64,000 bases of DNA from Hyphomicrobiales bacterium. GTDB lineage: Bacteria > Pseudomonadota > Alphaproteobacteria > Rhizobiales > Rhizobiaceae. The position numbers and the translations under genes are program-made. This document shows positions 32,816 through 42,488 of this stretch, one piece after another. The notes under the pieces were generated by a model that was not told the DNA's origin, did no database searches, and was given only the letters and a program-made list of their open reading frames with translations. The DNA is taken from the NCBI GenBank assembly GCA_017305935.1, contig JAFKJU010000006.1, positions 1-64,000 on the forward strand. The letters run 5' to 3'. Numbering within the stretch: the stretch's first letter is position 1; each line of letters opens with the position of its first letter.

Positions 32816-35603
32816 GGGCGGCTCCGCCATCGACCGCGCGCGGTCGCTGCGCTTCACCTTCGACGGGCGCGTGATCGAAGGCTTTGCCGGCGATACGGTC
32901 GCCTCGGCGCTGTTGGCCGGCGGTGTTTCCGTGCTCGGCCGCAGCTTCAAATATCATCGCCCGCGCGGCCTCTGGGGCGCCGGCGTCGAGGAGCCGAATG
33001 CGCTGGTCGATATCGCCGGCGACATGCCGAACACCCGCGCCACGCAGGCGCTTGCCGTCGATGGCATGGCCGTGCGCAGCGTCAATGCCGATCCGAGCGC
33101 CGAGAAGGATCGCCATGCCTTCCTCGATGCCTTCGCGCGCTTCATCCCGGCCGCTTTCTACTACAAGACCTTCATGGTCCCGGACTGGCATTCGTTCGAG
33201 CCGCGCATCCGCCAGATGGCGGGTCTGGGTGTACTGGACGAAGCGATTCAAAGCCCGGCTTTCGCCGAGCAGATCAACCACCATTGCGATGTGCTGGTGG
33301 TCGGCGCCGGGCCGGCGGGCCTGCTCGCCGCCCGCACGGCGCAGCGCGCCGGAAAACGCGTGCTTCTCTGCGACGACGGCCGGCAGGTCGGCGGCAGCCT
33401 GTTGTTTCGCGAGGGCGCCATCGAGGGAAAAGCCGGTGCCGATTGGGCTGCGGATGTGGCGGCGGAACTGGCCGAGGCCGGCGCTCTGGTGCTGACCGGC
33501 ACGACGGCCTTCGGCATCTACGACCATCATCTCGTCGGCCTCAACCAGAAGGGCGCGGATGGTGCGCCGGACCGCTTGTGGCGCGTCCGCTCGACATCGA
33601 TCGTGCTGGCGACAGGCGCCATCGAGCGCCCCTTGCCTTTCAGCAACAACGACCTGCCGGGCATCATGTCGGCGGAGGCCGCGCTCGTCTATCTGCGTCG
33701 CTTCGGCATCGTCGCCGGGCGCAAGGTGATGATCGCTACGAATAACGGTCTGGCCTATGAGACGGCGCAAGCGCTGGCGGCGGCCGGGGCGGATGTCACC
33801 GTCGTCGATTATCGCGCCGATGTCCCGGCACCGGCCGGCCTTCGCGTGTTGAAGGGGCGCACCATCGTTTCCGCAACAGGTCGCGGCGCGGTCAACGCCG
33901 TCAAACTCTCCGACGGCAGCGTTCTGGAAACCGATGCCGTGCTTGCCTCCGGCGGCTTCACGCCAAGCGTGCATCTCTATTGCCAGGCGCAGGGCAAGCT
34001 GGATTGGCGCGACGATATCCTGGCCTTCGTTCCCGGCCGGCCGGTTGACGGTGTCGACGTGGTCGGGGCCGCCGCAGGCGATTTCAAGCTTCCGGCGGAG
34101 ATTGGCGCGACGGAAGGCCGGGAATTCGGCATCGTCGCCGCTTGGCCGAAGCCAAACTCCAAGGAACGGGTCTGGATCGATCTCCAGAACGACGTCACCG
34201 CCAAGGATGTCGAACTCGCCGTGCGCGAAAATTTCGTCTCCGTCGAGCATCTGAAGCGCTACACGACGCTCGGCATGGCGACGGACCAGGGCAAGACCTC
34301 GAATGTCAACGGTCTGGCGCTGATGGCGGAACTCACCGGCCGGCGCATTCCCGAGGTCGGCACCACCACCTATCGTCCGCCCTTCACGCCGGTGCCGCTC
34401 GCCTCCTTCGCCGGTGCGCGCTCCGGCACGCGCATGAAGCCGTTGCGCCGCCTGCCGCTGGAACAGCAGCATCGGGCCGATGGCGCGGTGTTTCGCGATT
34501 ACGGCGGCTGGCTGCGCCCGGCCTATTACGGGGACGGCGCGCCGGACGAACGCATCCAGGCCGAAGCGCGGGCGGCGCGCAACGGTGTCGCGTTGTTCGA
34601 TGGCTCGCCGCTCGGCAAGATCGAGGTGATCGGGCCGGATGCCGCGCCTTTCCTCGATTTCATCTATTACAACACCATGTCGACGCTGGCGCCCGGCCGC
34701 TGCCGCTACGGTTTCATCCTGACCGAGGGCGGCAATGTCTATGACGACGGCGTTCTGGTGCGGCTCGATGAAAACCGGTTCGTCGTGTCCTGCTCTTCTT
34801 CGCATGTCGCGGGCGTGCATGGTCTGCTGGAGGAATGGCGGCAGGATCGTTTCGACAAGCGGCGGATTTTCATCCACAACGCCACCGCCGAAATGGCGAC
34901 ATTGACGGTCACAGGCCCGAAGGCGCGGGCGCTGATGGAGGTGCTCGACCTCGGCATCGCGCTCGACGATACGGCCCTGCCGCATATGGCCGTCGTTTCA
35001 GGCGTCTTCGAAGGGGTCGCGCTGCGCATCGCCCGCATCAGCTTTACCGGCGAGCGCTCCTACGAGATCTCCGTGCCGGCCGATCGTGCGGTCGCGCTCT
35101 GGGCGCGGCTGCGGCAGGCGGGCGAGGCTTTTGGCGCGCGTTTGCTCGGGCTTGAGGCACTGATGATCCTGCGCGCCGAAAAGGGCTATATCGTCATCGG
35201 CAAGGATACGGATGGGACGAGCCGGCCGATGGATTTCGGCCTCACCGCGCCGCTGGAGCGCAAGAAGGTCGAGTTCATCGGCCGTCGCTCGCTGCTGACA
35301 GAGGATGCCGCCCTTGCAGATCGCCGGCAGTTCGTCGGGCTGGAGGCAATCGACGACAAAGGCCTGCTGCCGACCGGCGCGCACGGCATCGAGCCGTCAT
35401 CGGCCGGCCTGCGCAGCACCGGCTACGTCACGTCGAGCTATTTCAGCCCGGCGCTGCAGAAGCCGATCGCGCTCGGGTTGATCGAGCGCGGCCTGTCACG
35501 CATGGGCGAGGTGATCGAGTTGCAGCATTTGCGCCAGATCCGGCGCGCCCGCATCGTCTCCGCCTGCGCCTTCGATGAGGAAGGGAGCCGCCTCCATGCT
35601 TGA
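32796..35603 (+). CDS. soxA: Sarcosine oxidase subunit alpha
   Basis: The 935-residue subunit begins with a ferredoxin-like domain (RFTFDGRVIEGFAGDTVASA). An NAD(P)-binding Rossmann domain follows (VLVVGAGPAGLLAARTAQRA, about residue 180), and the C-terminal third is GcvT-like and binds folate (GRCRYGFILTEGGNVYDDGV, then LIGLEALMILRAEKGY-type block). It takes the methyl group from sarcosine onto tetrahydrofolate. ATG 32796 lies inside the soxD end, so translation is coupled. Confidence 0.96.
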   Translation: MTAWRTEGGSAIDRARSLRFTFDGRVIEGFAGDTVASALLAGGVSVLGRSFKYHRPRGLWGAGVEEPNALVDIAGDMPNTRATQALAVDGMAVRSVNADPSAEKDRHAFLDAFARFIPAAFYYKTFMVPDWHSFEPRIRQMAGLGVLDEAIQSPAFAEQINHHCDVLVVGAGPAGLLAARTAQRAGKRVLLCDDGRQVGGSLLFREGAIEGKAGADWAADVAAELAEAGALVLTGTTAFGIYDHHLVGLNQKGADGAPDRLWRVRSTSIVLATGAIERPLPFSNNDLPGIMSAEAALVYLRRFGIVAGRKVMIATNNGLAYETAQALAAAGADVTVVDYRADVPAPAGLRVLKGRTIVSATGRGAVNAVKLSDGSVLETDAVLASGGFTPSVHLYCQAQGKLDWRDDILAFVPGRPVDGVDVVGAAAGDFKLPAEIGATEGREFGIVAAWPKPNSKERVWIDLQNDVTAKDVELAVRENFVSVEHLKRYTTLGMATDQGKTSNVNGLALMAELTGRRIPEVGTTTYRPPFTPVPLASFAGARSGTRMKPLRRLPLEQQHRADGAVFRDYGGWLRPAYYGDGAPDERIQAEARAARNGVALFDGSPLGKIEVIGPDAAPFLDFIYYNTMSTLAPGRCRYGFILTEGGNVYDDGVLVRLDENRFVVSCSSSHVAGVHGLLEEWRQDRFDKRRIFIHNATAEMATLTVTGPKARALMEVLDLGIALDDTALPHMAVVSGVFEGVALRIARISFTGERSYEISVPADRAVALWARLRQAGEAFGARLLGLEALMILRAEKGYIVIGKDTDGTSRPMDFGLTAPLERKKVEFIGRRSLLTEDAALADRRQFVGLEAIDDKGLLPTGAHGIEPSSAGLRSTGYVTSSYFSPALQKPIALGLIERGLSRMGEVIELQHLRQIRRARIVSACAFDEEGSRLHA

Positions 35604-36141
35604 TCTCTCCCGCACATGGCGGCCGGAACCTGATTGGGCGGAAGCCCATCTGACCGGCCCCGATATCACCATCCGCGCGATCACCGGCCTGACACAACGG
35701 CTCGTCAGCGGCGACCTCGGCCGCTTCCTGGCGCGATACGATCTCGGCGGGGATGTCGGCGGGTTGGCGGTGGCCTCCGGCGAACGCTATGCGGTGCGGC
35801 TTGCGCGCGACCGGATGCTTGCCATCGGCCTTGCGCCGGGCGAATGTGCGGACGGGTGGCATGAGGAAGGCTATGCTGTTACGACTGTCGGCGCGGGGCA
35901 GCGCGTTCTGGAGATGCGGGGTGAAGGCTTGCGCAATCTCCTGGGGCGGGCGGTGACGGTCGATCCGGACCGGGCCGGTCCCTCTGCCGCCATACCGTTT
36001 GGCGGCGTGACATGCGCCGTGTATTTTCATGAAGGCCCGCATGCATTGCGTGTGCATGTCGAGCGGGGGCTTGCCGCCTTTCTCTGGGAATGGCTGGAAT
36101 GCCAGCCGCTGCTTTCGGAGAAGCAGGTGTTTAAAGCATGA
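35596..36141 (+). CDS. soxG: Sarcosine oxidase subunit gamma
   Basis: The 181-residue subunit overlaps the soxA end by 8 bases. Blocks RAITGLTQRLVSGDLGRFLA and FGGVTCAVYFHEGPHALRVH, ending FLWEWLE, match SoxG. It has no known catalytic site and stabilises the complex. A GAGGAAGGGA site precedes ATG 35596. Confidence 0.93.
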   Translation: MLDLSRTWRPEPDWAEAHLTGPDITIRAITGLTQRLVSGDLGRFLARYDLGGDVGGLAVASGERYAVRLARDRMLAIGLAPGECADGWHEEGYAVTTVGAGQRVLEMRGEGLRNLLGRAVTVDPDRAGPSAAIPFGGVTCAVYFHEGPHALRVHVERGLAAFLWEWLECQPLLSEKQVFKA

Positions 36142-36202
36142 ATCGGTTTTGGATGGAGCGACCCGCGCTGGTGCGGGCGAAAACGAAAACGGGAGTGAGA
36201 CA

Positions 36203-37318
36203 ATGAAGCGCATTCTGATTATCGGCACGGCCATCGGCCTGCTCATGGGCACGGCGGCGCGCGCCGAGGATCTGACCTTCGCGGTGGCCGGCCCGCTGAC
36301 CGGCCCGCTCGCCACCATCGGCGACCAGTTCCGGCAGGGCGCGCAGGCGGCGGCCGATGCCATCAACGCCAAGGGCGGCGTGATGGGCCGCAAGATCAAG
36401 CTGCAGTTCGAAGACGACCAGTGCGATCCGAAGCAGGCCGTTTCGGTCGCCAACCGCATTGCCGCCAGCGGCATCAATTTCGTCGACGGCCATGCCTGCT
36501 CGGGTTCGAGCATCCCGGCCTCCGCCGTCTATGCCGAAAACGGCACGCTGATGATGAGCCCGGCCTCCTCCAACCCGGTCATGACGGATGATGCCGCCGC
36601 CAAGGGCTGGACCAACATCATGCGCCTTTACACCCGCGACGATGCGCAGGGCGCCTTCATCGGCCCGTGGATCGCCAAGGAATATGCCGGCAAGAAGGTC
36701 GCCGTGCTGCATGACAAGACCGCCTATGGCCAGGGCGTCGCCGATGCGGTGCGCGCCACCATGAACGCCAGCGGCCTCAAGGAAACGCTCGCCGAAAGCA
36801 TCAACCCCGGCGAAAAGGATTACAACGCGCTGGTGACGAAGCTGAAGGACGCCAAGATCGACGTCGTCTATTTCGGCGGCTACCACCCGGAAGCCGGCCT
36901 GATCCTGCGCCAGGCGGCCGAGCAGGGCTACAAGTTCCAGCTCATCATGCCCGATTCCATCGCCTCGCCGGAATTCTGGCAGGTTTCCGGTCCGGCTGGC
37001 GAAGGCACGCTGTTCGTCTTCCCCTCCGATCCGCAGGCCAAGCCCGAGGCGAAGGACGCCGCCGAGAAGATCAAGGCCGGCGGCTTCAAGCCGGAAGGCT
37101 TCACGCTGTTCTCCTACGCCGTCATCCAGGCCTTCGCGCAAGGCATCGAACGCGCCGGCTCCGACGATCCGACCAAGGTCGCGGCTGCCTTGAAGGACGG
37201 CCAGCCGATCGACACCGTCGTCGGCACCGTCACTTTCGACGAGAAGGGCGACCTGAAGAACGCCAGCTACGACATCAACCGCTGGAGCAACGGCGCCTAC
37301 GCACCGATCGCGAAATAA
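36203..37318 (+). CDS. Branched-chain amino acid-type ABC substrate-binding protein
   Basis: The 371-residue periplasmic protein has a signal peptide ending GTAARAED and the Liv-type fold: FAVAGPLTGPLATIGDQFRQ, then DDQCDPKQAVSVANRIAASG and MMSPASSNPVMTD. The cognate permeases and ATPases are not adjacent, so it is an orphan component. Its position 61 bases after soxG suggests a link to amine uptake, but its ligand is not known. Confidence 0.9.
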   Translation: MKRILIIGTAIGLLMGTAARAEDLTFAVAGPLTGPLATIGDQFRQGAQAAADAINAKGGVMGRKIKLQFEDDQCDPKQAVSVANRIAASGINFVDGHACSGSSIPASAVYAENGTLMMSPASSNPVMTDDAAAKGWTNIMRLYTRDDAQGAFIGPWIAKEYAGKKVAVLHDKTAYGQGVADAVRATMNASGLKETLAESINPGEKDYNALVTKLKDAKIDVVYFGGYHPEAGLILRQAAEQGYKFQLIMPDSIASPEFWQVSGPAGEGTLFVFPSDPQAKPEAKDAAEKIKAGGFKPEGFTLFSYAVIQAFAQGIERAGSDDPTKVAAALKDGQPIDTVVGTVTFDEKGDLKNASYDINRWSNGAYAPIAK

Positions 37319-37331
37319 ACGCGCAAAAAAT

Positions 37332-37360
37332 AAAAGGCCCGGCCGAGCGCCGGGCCTTTT
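37332..37360. terminator. Terminator after the Liv-type binding protein
   Basis: AAAAGGCCCGG and CCGGGCCTTTT pair over a short loop. The A-rich left and T-rich right flanks let it work in both directions, between the convergent binding-protein and dehydratase genes. Confidence 0.88.
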
Positions 37361-37402
37361 AACTGGAATCAGCCGCATAAGCGGAGGTCGGGGCTTTCCG
37401 GG

Positions 37403-38377
37403 TCAGCCGAAGCGTTCGAGCGCCATCGAGAACACCGCCGTATCGACATTGCCGCCGGAAGCGACGGCGATGACAGTGTCGCTTTCCAACGCCTTGCCGT
37501 GGAACAAGGCGGCGGCCAACGCGACGGCGCCGCCGGGCTCGACGACGATTTTCAGACGCTTGAAGGCGAGCGCCATGGCGCGCAAGGCTTCCTCGTCCGT
37601 CACCGCGATCCCGGCGGCCGCGAGACGCTTGAGGATGGGAAAGGTGAGCTTGCCGGGTTCCGGCGTCAATATCGCATCGCAGATGGAGCCGGAGATGGCG
37701 GCGTTTCGCGTGGTCGTCCCGGAGCGCAGCGAGCGGGCGGTATCGTCGAAATGCTCGGGCTCGCAGGTGCGGAGGGTGAAATGCGGCGCGTGCGCTTCCA
37801 AGGCGAGCGCGATGCCGGCGCTCAGTCCGCCGCCGCCGCAGGGCACCAGAACCTCGGCCGCCCGAATGCCTTCCTCATCCGCCTGCGCGGCGATTTCGAG
37901 GCCGGTCGTGCCTTGGCCGGCGATGACCAGCGGGTCGTCGAACGGCTTTATCAAGGTGAGATCACGCTCCTCGGACAAACGGGCGCCGATGGCGTCACGA
38001 TCTTCCTTTTCGCGGTCGTAGAGAACGACATCCGCGCCGAAGGCGCGCGTATTCTCGATTTTCAGCCGGGGCGCGTCGGCGGGCATGATGATCACCGAGG
38101 GAACGTCGTGCCGCTTTGCGGCAAGGGCGACCCCTTGCGCATGGTTTCCCGAGGAAAACGCGATCACGCCACGGCTGCGAACCTGCGGCCCCAGCCCCGA
38201 AAGCGCGGACCAGCCGCCCCGAAACTTGAACGAACCGGTATGCTGCAGGCATTCCGCCTTTACGAAGACGCGCCGCCCGGCCATCTCGTCGAAGAACGGC
38301 GACGACAATAATGGCGTGCGGCGGATATGGCCCTGCAGGCGGGCGCGGGCGGCGGCGATCATTTCGATGGATGTCAT
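37403..38377 (-). CDS. PLP-dependent threonine/serine dehydratase
   Basis: The 324-residue fold-type II enzyme has the PLP lysine in LQHTGSFKFRGG, the phosphate-binding SGNHAQGVALAA, the loop PCGGGGLSAGIALAL and a C-terminal VEPGGAVALAAALF. It is about the size of serine racemase/threonine dehydratase without an ACT domain. The reaction may be deamination of serine, threonine or a hydroxyamino acid. It lies downstream of metNIQ with a 173-base gap and may have its own promoter. Confidence 0.88.
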   Translation of the reverse strand: MTSIEMIAAARARLQGHIRRTPLLSSPFFDEMAGRRVFVKAECLQHTGSFKFRGGWSALSGLGPQVRSRGVIAFSSGNHAQGVALAAKRHDVPSVIIMPADAPRLKIENTRAFGADVVLYDREKEDRDAIGARLSEERDLTLIKPFDDPLVIAGQGTTGLEIAAQADEEGIRAAEVLVPCGGGGLSAGIALALEAHAPHFTLRTCEPEHFDDTARSLRSGTTTRNAAISGSICDAILTPEPGKLTFPILKRLAAAGIAVTDEEALRAMALAFKRLKIVVEPGGAVALAAALFHGKALESDTVIAVASGGNVDTAVFSMALERFG

Positions 38378-38550
38378 AAACACGCTTCCGGGCTGTTTGC
38401 TGCCCAATCCATAGATCACCGTCGCATCCGTGGGAATGTGCATTCTTGTCAGGGTGACACCGTGAAACCGGCGCTCACCGTCTGACGCGAAGGCCCCTCC
38501 TTCCGGAAGAGCCCTCACACCGTTCGCGGGTCTTCACATCCTGTCGTCGA

Positions 38551-39327
38551 CTACCATGACGCGATCAGGGCACCCTTGAACTGATCGTTGATGAAGGCCT
38601 TGATGCTGTCGTCGTGGTAGGACTCAACCAGCGTCTTGACCCAGGGGGCGTCCTTGTCGGCGCGGCGGACGACGATGACGTTGGCATAGGGGGACTCGCT
38701 GCCTTCGATGGCGATGGCGTCGGTCTTGGGATGCAGGCCGGCTTCCATGGCGTAGTTGGTGTTGATGACCGCCGCGTCGACGTCATCGAGCGAGCGCGGC
38801 AACTGGGCGGCGTCGAGTTCGGCGATCTGGATGTTCTTCGGGTTTTCGGTGATGTCGGCGGCGGTCGCTTTCAGGCCGGCATCCGGATTGACCTTGATCA
38901 GACCTTCCTTGGCGAGGACGAGAAGCGCGCGCCCGCCATTCGTCGGGTCGTTGGGGATGGCGACGGTGGCGCCATCGGCAAGCTCGCCGAGCGTCTTCAC
39001 CTTCTTGGAATAGACACCCATCGGGGTGGTGATCGTCTTGCCGACGCTGACCAGATCGAAGCCGCGATCGGCGATCTGGTTGTCAAGATAGGGCTGGTGC
39101 TGGAAGGAATTGGCGTTGAGATCGCCATCGGCGAGCGCCTGGTTCGGCACGACATAGTCGGAGAATTCGAGGATCTCGATGTTGAGGCCCTTCTTGGCGG
39201 CGACTTCCTTGACCTTTTCCATGATCTGCGCGTGTTCGCCGGGCGTCACGCCGATCTTGATGTCTTCGGCGAGCGCCGGAACGCTGATGAGGGCGGCGAT
39301 GGCCGCGGTGGCGAGAAACTTCAACAT
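38551..39327 (-). CDS. metQ: MetQ/NlpA-type methionine-binding protein
   Basis: The 258-residue protein has a signal peptide ending SVPALAED with no lipobox cysteine, then IKIGVTPGEHAQIMEKV and a conserved FQHQPYLDNQIADRGFDL. It binds methionine, possibly D-methionine, for the MetNI importer. Order metN-metI-metQ on the minus strand is standard. The missing lipobox is notable for the family but common in rhizobia. Confidence 0.92.
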   Translation of the reverse strand: MLKFLATAAIAALISVPALAEDIKIGVTPGEHAQIMEKVKEVAAKKGLNIEILEFSDYVVPNQALADGDLNANSFQHQPYLDNQIADRGFDLVSVGKTITTPMGVYSKKVKTLGELADGATVAIPNDPTNGGRALLVLAKEGLIKVNPDAGLKATAADITENPKNIQIAELDAAQLPRSLDDVDAAVINTNYAMEAGLHPKTDAIAIEGSESPYANVIVVRRADKDAPWVKTLVESYHDDSIKAFINDQFKGALIASW

Positions 39328-39369
39328 GTGTATCTCCTTGATGGTTACACGGACTTGGGAGGAGGAAAA

Positions 39370-40038
39370 TCAGCTCTTGCGGTTGCGCTTGTCGAAGCGC
39401 CGCGCCAGCGCGTCGCCGGCGCTCTGCACCAGTTGCACAAGCACGATCAGCACGACGACGACCGCCAGCATCACCTCGGGCATGAAGCGCTGGTAGCCGT
39501 AGCGAATGCCGAGATCGCCGAGACCGCCGCCGCCGACCGCGCCGACCATGGCCGAATAGCCGATCAGGCTGACGATGGTCATGGTGAAGGCAAGCAGGAT
39601 TGCCGGCCGCGCCTCGGCAAGCAATACCTTGAAGACGATCTGCATCGGCGTTGCGCCCATGGCGCGGGCGGCCTCGATCAGCCCCTTGTCGACATCCCGG
39701 ATCGCCGCCTCCACCAGGCGCGCGAAGAAGGGCACTGTGGCGATGGTCAGCGGCACGATAGCGGCGCTGGTGCCGATCGACGTGCCGGTCAAAAGGCGGG
39801 TCAGCGGGATGATCGCCACGACGAGGATGATGAACGGCGTCGAGCGCGCCGCATTGACGACGAGCCCGACCGCGCGGTTCAGCGCCGGGGCGGGAAACAG
39901 CTCGTTGCGGCCGCTGGTGGCCAGGAAGATGCCGATCGGCAGGCCGACCAGCGAGCCGACCAGGCCCGACACGGCGACCATGTGCAGCGTCTGCAGCAAC
40001 GACTTCCAGAGCAGGTCGAACAGCATCTCAGGCGACAT
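39370..40038 (-). CDS. metI: MetI, methionine ABC permease
   Basis: The 222-residue permease has five membrane segments and the EAA loop [19 protein letters not shown]. The start ATG 40038 overlaps the metN end by 11 bases; ATG 40026 is the alternative. It forms the inner-membrane channel of a MetNIQ system. Confidence 0.94.
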   Translation of the reverse strand: MSPEMLFDLLWKSLLQTLHMVAVSGLVGSLVGLPIGIFLATSGRNELFPAPALNRAVGLVVNAARSTPFIILVVAIIPLTRLLTGTSIGTSAAIVPLTIATVPFFARLVEAAIRDVDKGLIEAARAMGATPMQIVFKVLLAEARPAILLAFTMTIVSLIGYSAMVGAVGGGGLGDLGIRYGYQRFMPEVMLAVVVVLIVLVQLVQSAGDALARRFDKRNRKS

Positions 40039-41122
40039 AGCCGAGCACCTCCGTGGCAAGGCCGGTTGCGGCGTAGAAGCGGTTGGCGCGGTCTAGGATG
40101 TCCGGTGTCGCCGGATAGGCGACGACCAGCGTGCCGAAGGGGTCCCCGGCGATCTCCTCGATGGCGCCGGCGAGAATGTTGACGCTGCCGCCGATCTCGG
40201 TGACCAGTTGCGCCGTCAGCGGCTGGAAGGCGGTCGCGCCGAAGAAAGTGAGACGCACGAGGACGCGGTCGCCCGCGGACGGCTCCGGCTTCAGGCCGCT
40301 GCGCAGCCATTCCGGCAGGTTGGTGCCGACCGTCGAGGCGAGAAGGATACGTGTCGTCTCGTGTTGCGGCGCGGTGAAGATTCCGAAGGTCGGGCCTTGC
40401 TCGACGATGCGCCCCCGGTCGATGACGGCGACATGCGTGGCGATGGTCTTGACCACCTCCATCTCATGCGTGATCAGCAGCACCGTCAGGCCGAGATCGG
40501 CGTTGATCTGCTTGAGAAGCGCGAGGATCGATTGCGTCGTCTCGGGGTCTAGGGCGGAGGTCGCCTCGTCGGAGAGCAGCAGTTTCGGCGATGTCGCGAG
40601 CGCGCGGGCAATGCCGACGCGCTGCTTCTGGCCGCCGGACAGTTCGGACGGATAGCGCTCCGCCTTATCGCCGAGGCCGACGAGATCGAGCAGCGGGCCA
40701 ACCTTCGCCTTGATGTCCGCAGCGCCGAAACCGGCGATTTCCAGCGGCAGGGCGATGTTGTCGAAGGCGGTGCGCGAGGAGAGCAGATTGAAATGCTGGA
40801 AGATCATGCCGATCTCGCGGCGCAGGCTACGAAGGCCCGCATCGTTCAGCCCGCCGACCTCGGTGCCATCGACGACGACGCGGCCGGCGCTGGCCTTTTC
40901 CAGTCCGTTGACCAGCCGGATCAGCGTCGATTTGCCGGCACCGGAGCGGCCGATGATACCGGTGATCGCCCCACGGTCGACGGCCATGTCGATGCCGTCA
41001 AGCGCGACGAAGGCGTTGGCGTCGTCGCCAAAACGTTTGCTGATGCCCTCGAACAGGACCATGGGCGCGGACGCGACCCCTTCCTGCGGTGCGGCGCTGC
41101 CTGCGGCGGTTGAAAGTGTCAT
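40028..41122 (-). CDS. metN: MetN, methionine ABC ATPase
   Basis: The 364-residue ATPase has Walker [10 protein letters not shown], signature [15 protein letters not shown], Walker [13 protein letters not shown] and the NIL regulatory domain at the C-terminus (about residues 290-364), which senses cytosolic methionine. I looked for a SAM-II riboswitch upstream and found none. Confidence 0.95.
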   Translation of the reverse strand: MTLSTAAGSAAPQEGVASAPMVLFEGISKRFGDDANAFVALDGIDMAVDRGAITGIIGRSGAGKSTLIRLVNGLEKASAGRVVVDGTEVGGLNDAGLRSLRREIGMIFQHFNLLSSRTAFDNIALPLEIAGFGAADIKAKVGPLLDLVGLGDKAERYPSELSGGQKQRVGIARALATSPKLLLSDEATSALDPETTQSILALLKQINADLGLTVLLITHEMEVVKTIATHVAVIDRGRIVEQGPTFGIFTAPQHETTRILLASTVGTNLPEWLRSGLKPEPSAGDRVLVRLTFFGATAFQPLTAQLVTEIGGSVNILAGAIEEIAGDPFGTLVVAYPATPDILDRANRFYAATGLATEVLGYVA

Positions 41123-41288
41123 TTCAGTTCACGCTCTTGAGTCCATCATGGCGGCCAGATAGCATCGCCGCCGTCGCCTGCGAAGATGCAAGGCGCTCGA
41201 TAAAAGGCGCCCCATGGCGGTGAGCGGCATGGGATGATGTGCTGGTATCACCGTCGCCGGGCGGATTAAACCGTTAATTGCCGTAAAT

Positions 41289-42188
41289 CTAGGAAACAGT
41301 GCGTTTCCGTGACGGCATTTCGCCGCGCCGCTCCCAGAGGACGAGCACCATGCTGGAGCCGACGATCAGCAGCGCGCCGGCGAACACGTTCCAGGCTGGG
41401 ATTTCCGCCCAGATCATGTAGCCGTAGAGGAAGGCCCAGATCAGCCCGGTATATTCGACCGGCGCCAACGCCGAGGCCGGCGCATAACGGAAGCCTTCAT
41501 AGAGCAGGAACTGGCCGATCGTGGCGATGACGCCGAGGGCGATCATCAGCATCCAGCCTTGCGCGTCCGGGGTGCGCCAGATCCACGGAAAGGCGGCGGC
41601 GCAGGCGATGCCGAACAGCAGGCTGGTGGCGAACATCTGCGTCAGCGTGCTCTCGCTGCGGCTGACCAGCCGGATGAGGATGGTGCTCCAGGCCCAGCAG
41701 AAGCCGGCCACCAGACACATCGCGGCCGGGATCAGATTGGGCGAATGCGAGGGATTGGCGGCGATCACCACGCCCACGAAACCGCCGACGCATGCAATCC
41801 AGCGGCCGGCGCCGACCGCCTCCTTGAGCACCAGAATCGAAAGGAAGACGGTGATGATCGGCGCTGAGAAATAGAGCGTCGTCAGTTCCGCAAGGCCTAG
41901 ATAGCGCGCGGAATTATAAAACAGCATCCAGGCGACGAGCATCAGGGCGGCGCGCAGCACGACCGTGCCGCGATAGGGGCTTTTCAAGATCGACGGATGC
42001 CGGCGCACGCGTATCAGCACGCCCGAGACCAGCACGATGACGAGGCTGCGCATGAACAGGATTTGTGGAACCTCATAGGTCGCGACCAGCCATTTCACCA
42101 GGGCATCCTGCATGGCGAAACAGGAATATCCGGCAGTTGCGAGTGCAATGCCCGCCAGCGGTTTCGTATCGACCAGTCCGGAACTCAT
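41289..42188 (-). CDS. EamA/DMT-family transporter
   Basis: The 299-residue protein has ten membrane segments in two EamA repeats: ALATAGYSCFAMQDALVKWL at the start and ALAPVEYTGLIWAFLYGYMI in the second repeat. GAGGTAG precedes ATG 42188. The substrate is unknown; the DMT family exports small metabolites, including amino acids. It lies 166 bases upstream of metN on the same strand. Confidence 0.9.
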   Translation of the reverse strand: MSSGLVDTKPLAGIALATAGYSCFAMQDALVKWLVATYEVPQILFMRSLVIVLVSGVLIRVRRHPSILKSPYRGTVVLRAALMLVAWMLFYNSARYLGLAELTTLYFSAPIITVFLSILVLKEAVGAGRWIACVGGFVGVVIAANPSHSPNLIPAAMCLVAGFCWAWSTILIRLVSRSESTLTQMFATSLLFGIACAAAFPWIWRTPDAQGWMLMIALGVIATIGQFLLYEGFRYAPASALAPVEYTGLIWAFLYGYMIWAEIPAWNVFAGALLIVGSSMVLVLWERRGEMPSRKRTVS

Positions 42189-42488
42189 GACTACCTCGAA
42201 ATCTGCGCCGGAAACGGCTCCGGCCGAATGCAGCCGCCGATGACGCGATCGATGCATGGGGGTATCGAGCGGGACCGGCCTCGCGGACAGGAGAAGACGT
42301 CGTACGACGCATCCCGAAGGTTCAGGCGAGCCCTGTGTTAGTCGGTCGGGGATGGCAGATCAAGAGCCGTTCGGCTGCACGCGGTCCTGCCGGGGTTCCG
42401 TTCGCGGTTTCCTACGCGAGCATCTCGCCGGAAATGGGCGAAAAAAAGAAGGAGCGGCGCCCGATTCGCAACGGCGCCGCCATCTTGA
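42189..42488. other. 300-base gap upstream of the EamA gene
   Basis: It contains the terminator after gbcB (42441-42480) and a 10-base palindrome GTCGTACGAC (42298-42307). The rest shows no gene or repeat that I can support. Confidence 0.4.
42441..42480 (-). terminator. Rho-independent terminator after gbcB
   Basis: On the minus strand, GCGGCGCC (complement of 42473-42480) pairs with GGCGCCGC (complement of 42454-42461) over an 11-base loop, followed by TCCTTC and a T7 run (42441-42447). It lies just after the gbcB stop. Confidence 0.9.

Noticed and set aside
32631..34985. 784-codon open frame opposite soxA
   Set aside because: soxA is complete with recognised domains; the reverse frame is a GC-rich shadow.
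41123..41288. SAM-II riboswitch before metN
   Set aside because: I searched for the conserved AAAGC/GCUAAA-type core and pseudoknot pattern in the minus strand leader and could not find them.
42298..42307. GTCGTACGAC palindrome upstream of the EamA gene
   Set aside because: A 10-base palindrome alone is too short to call an operator.
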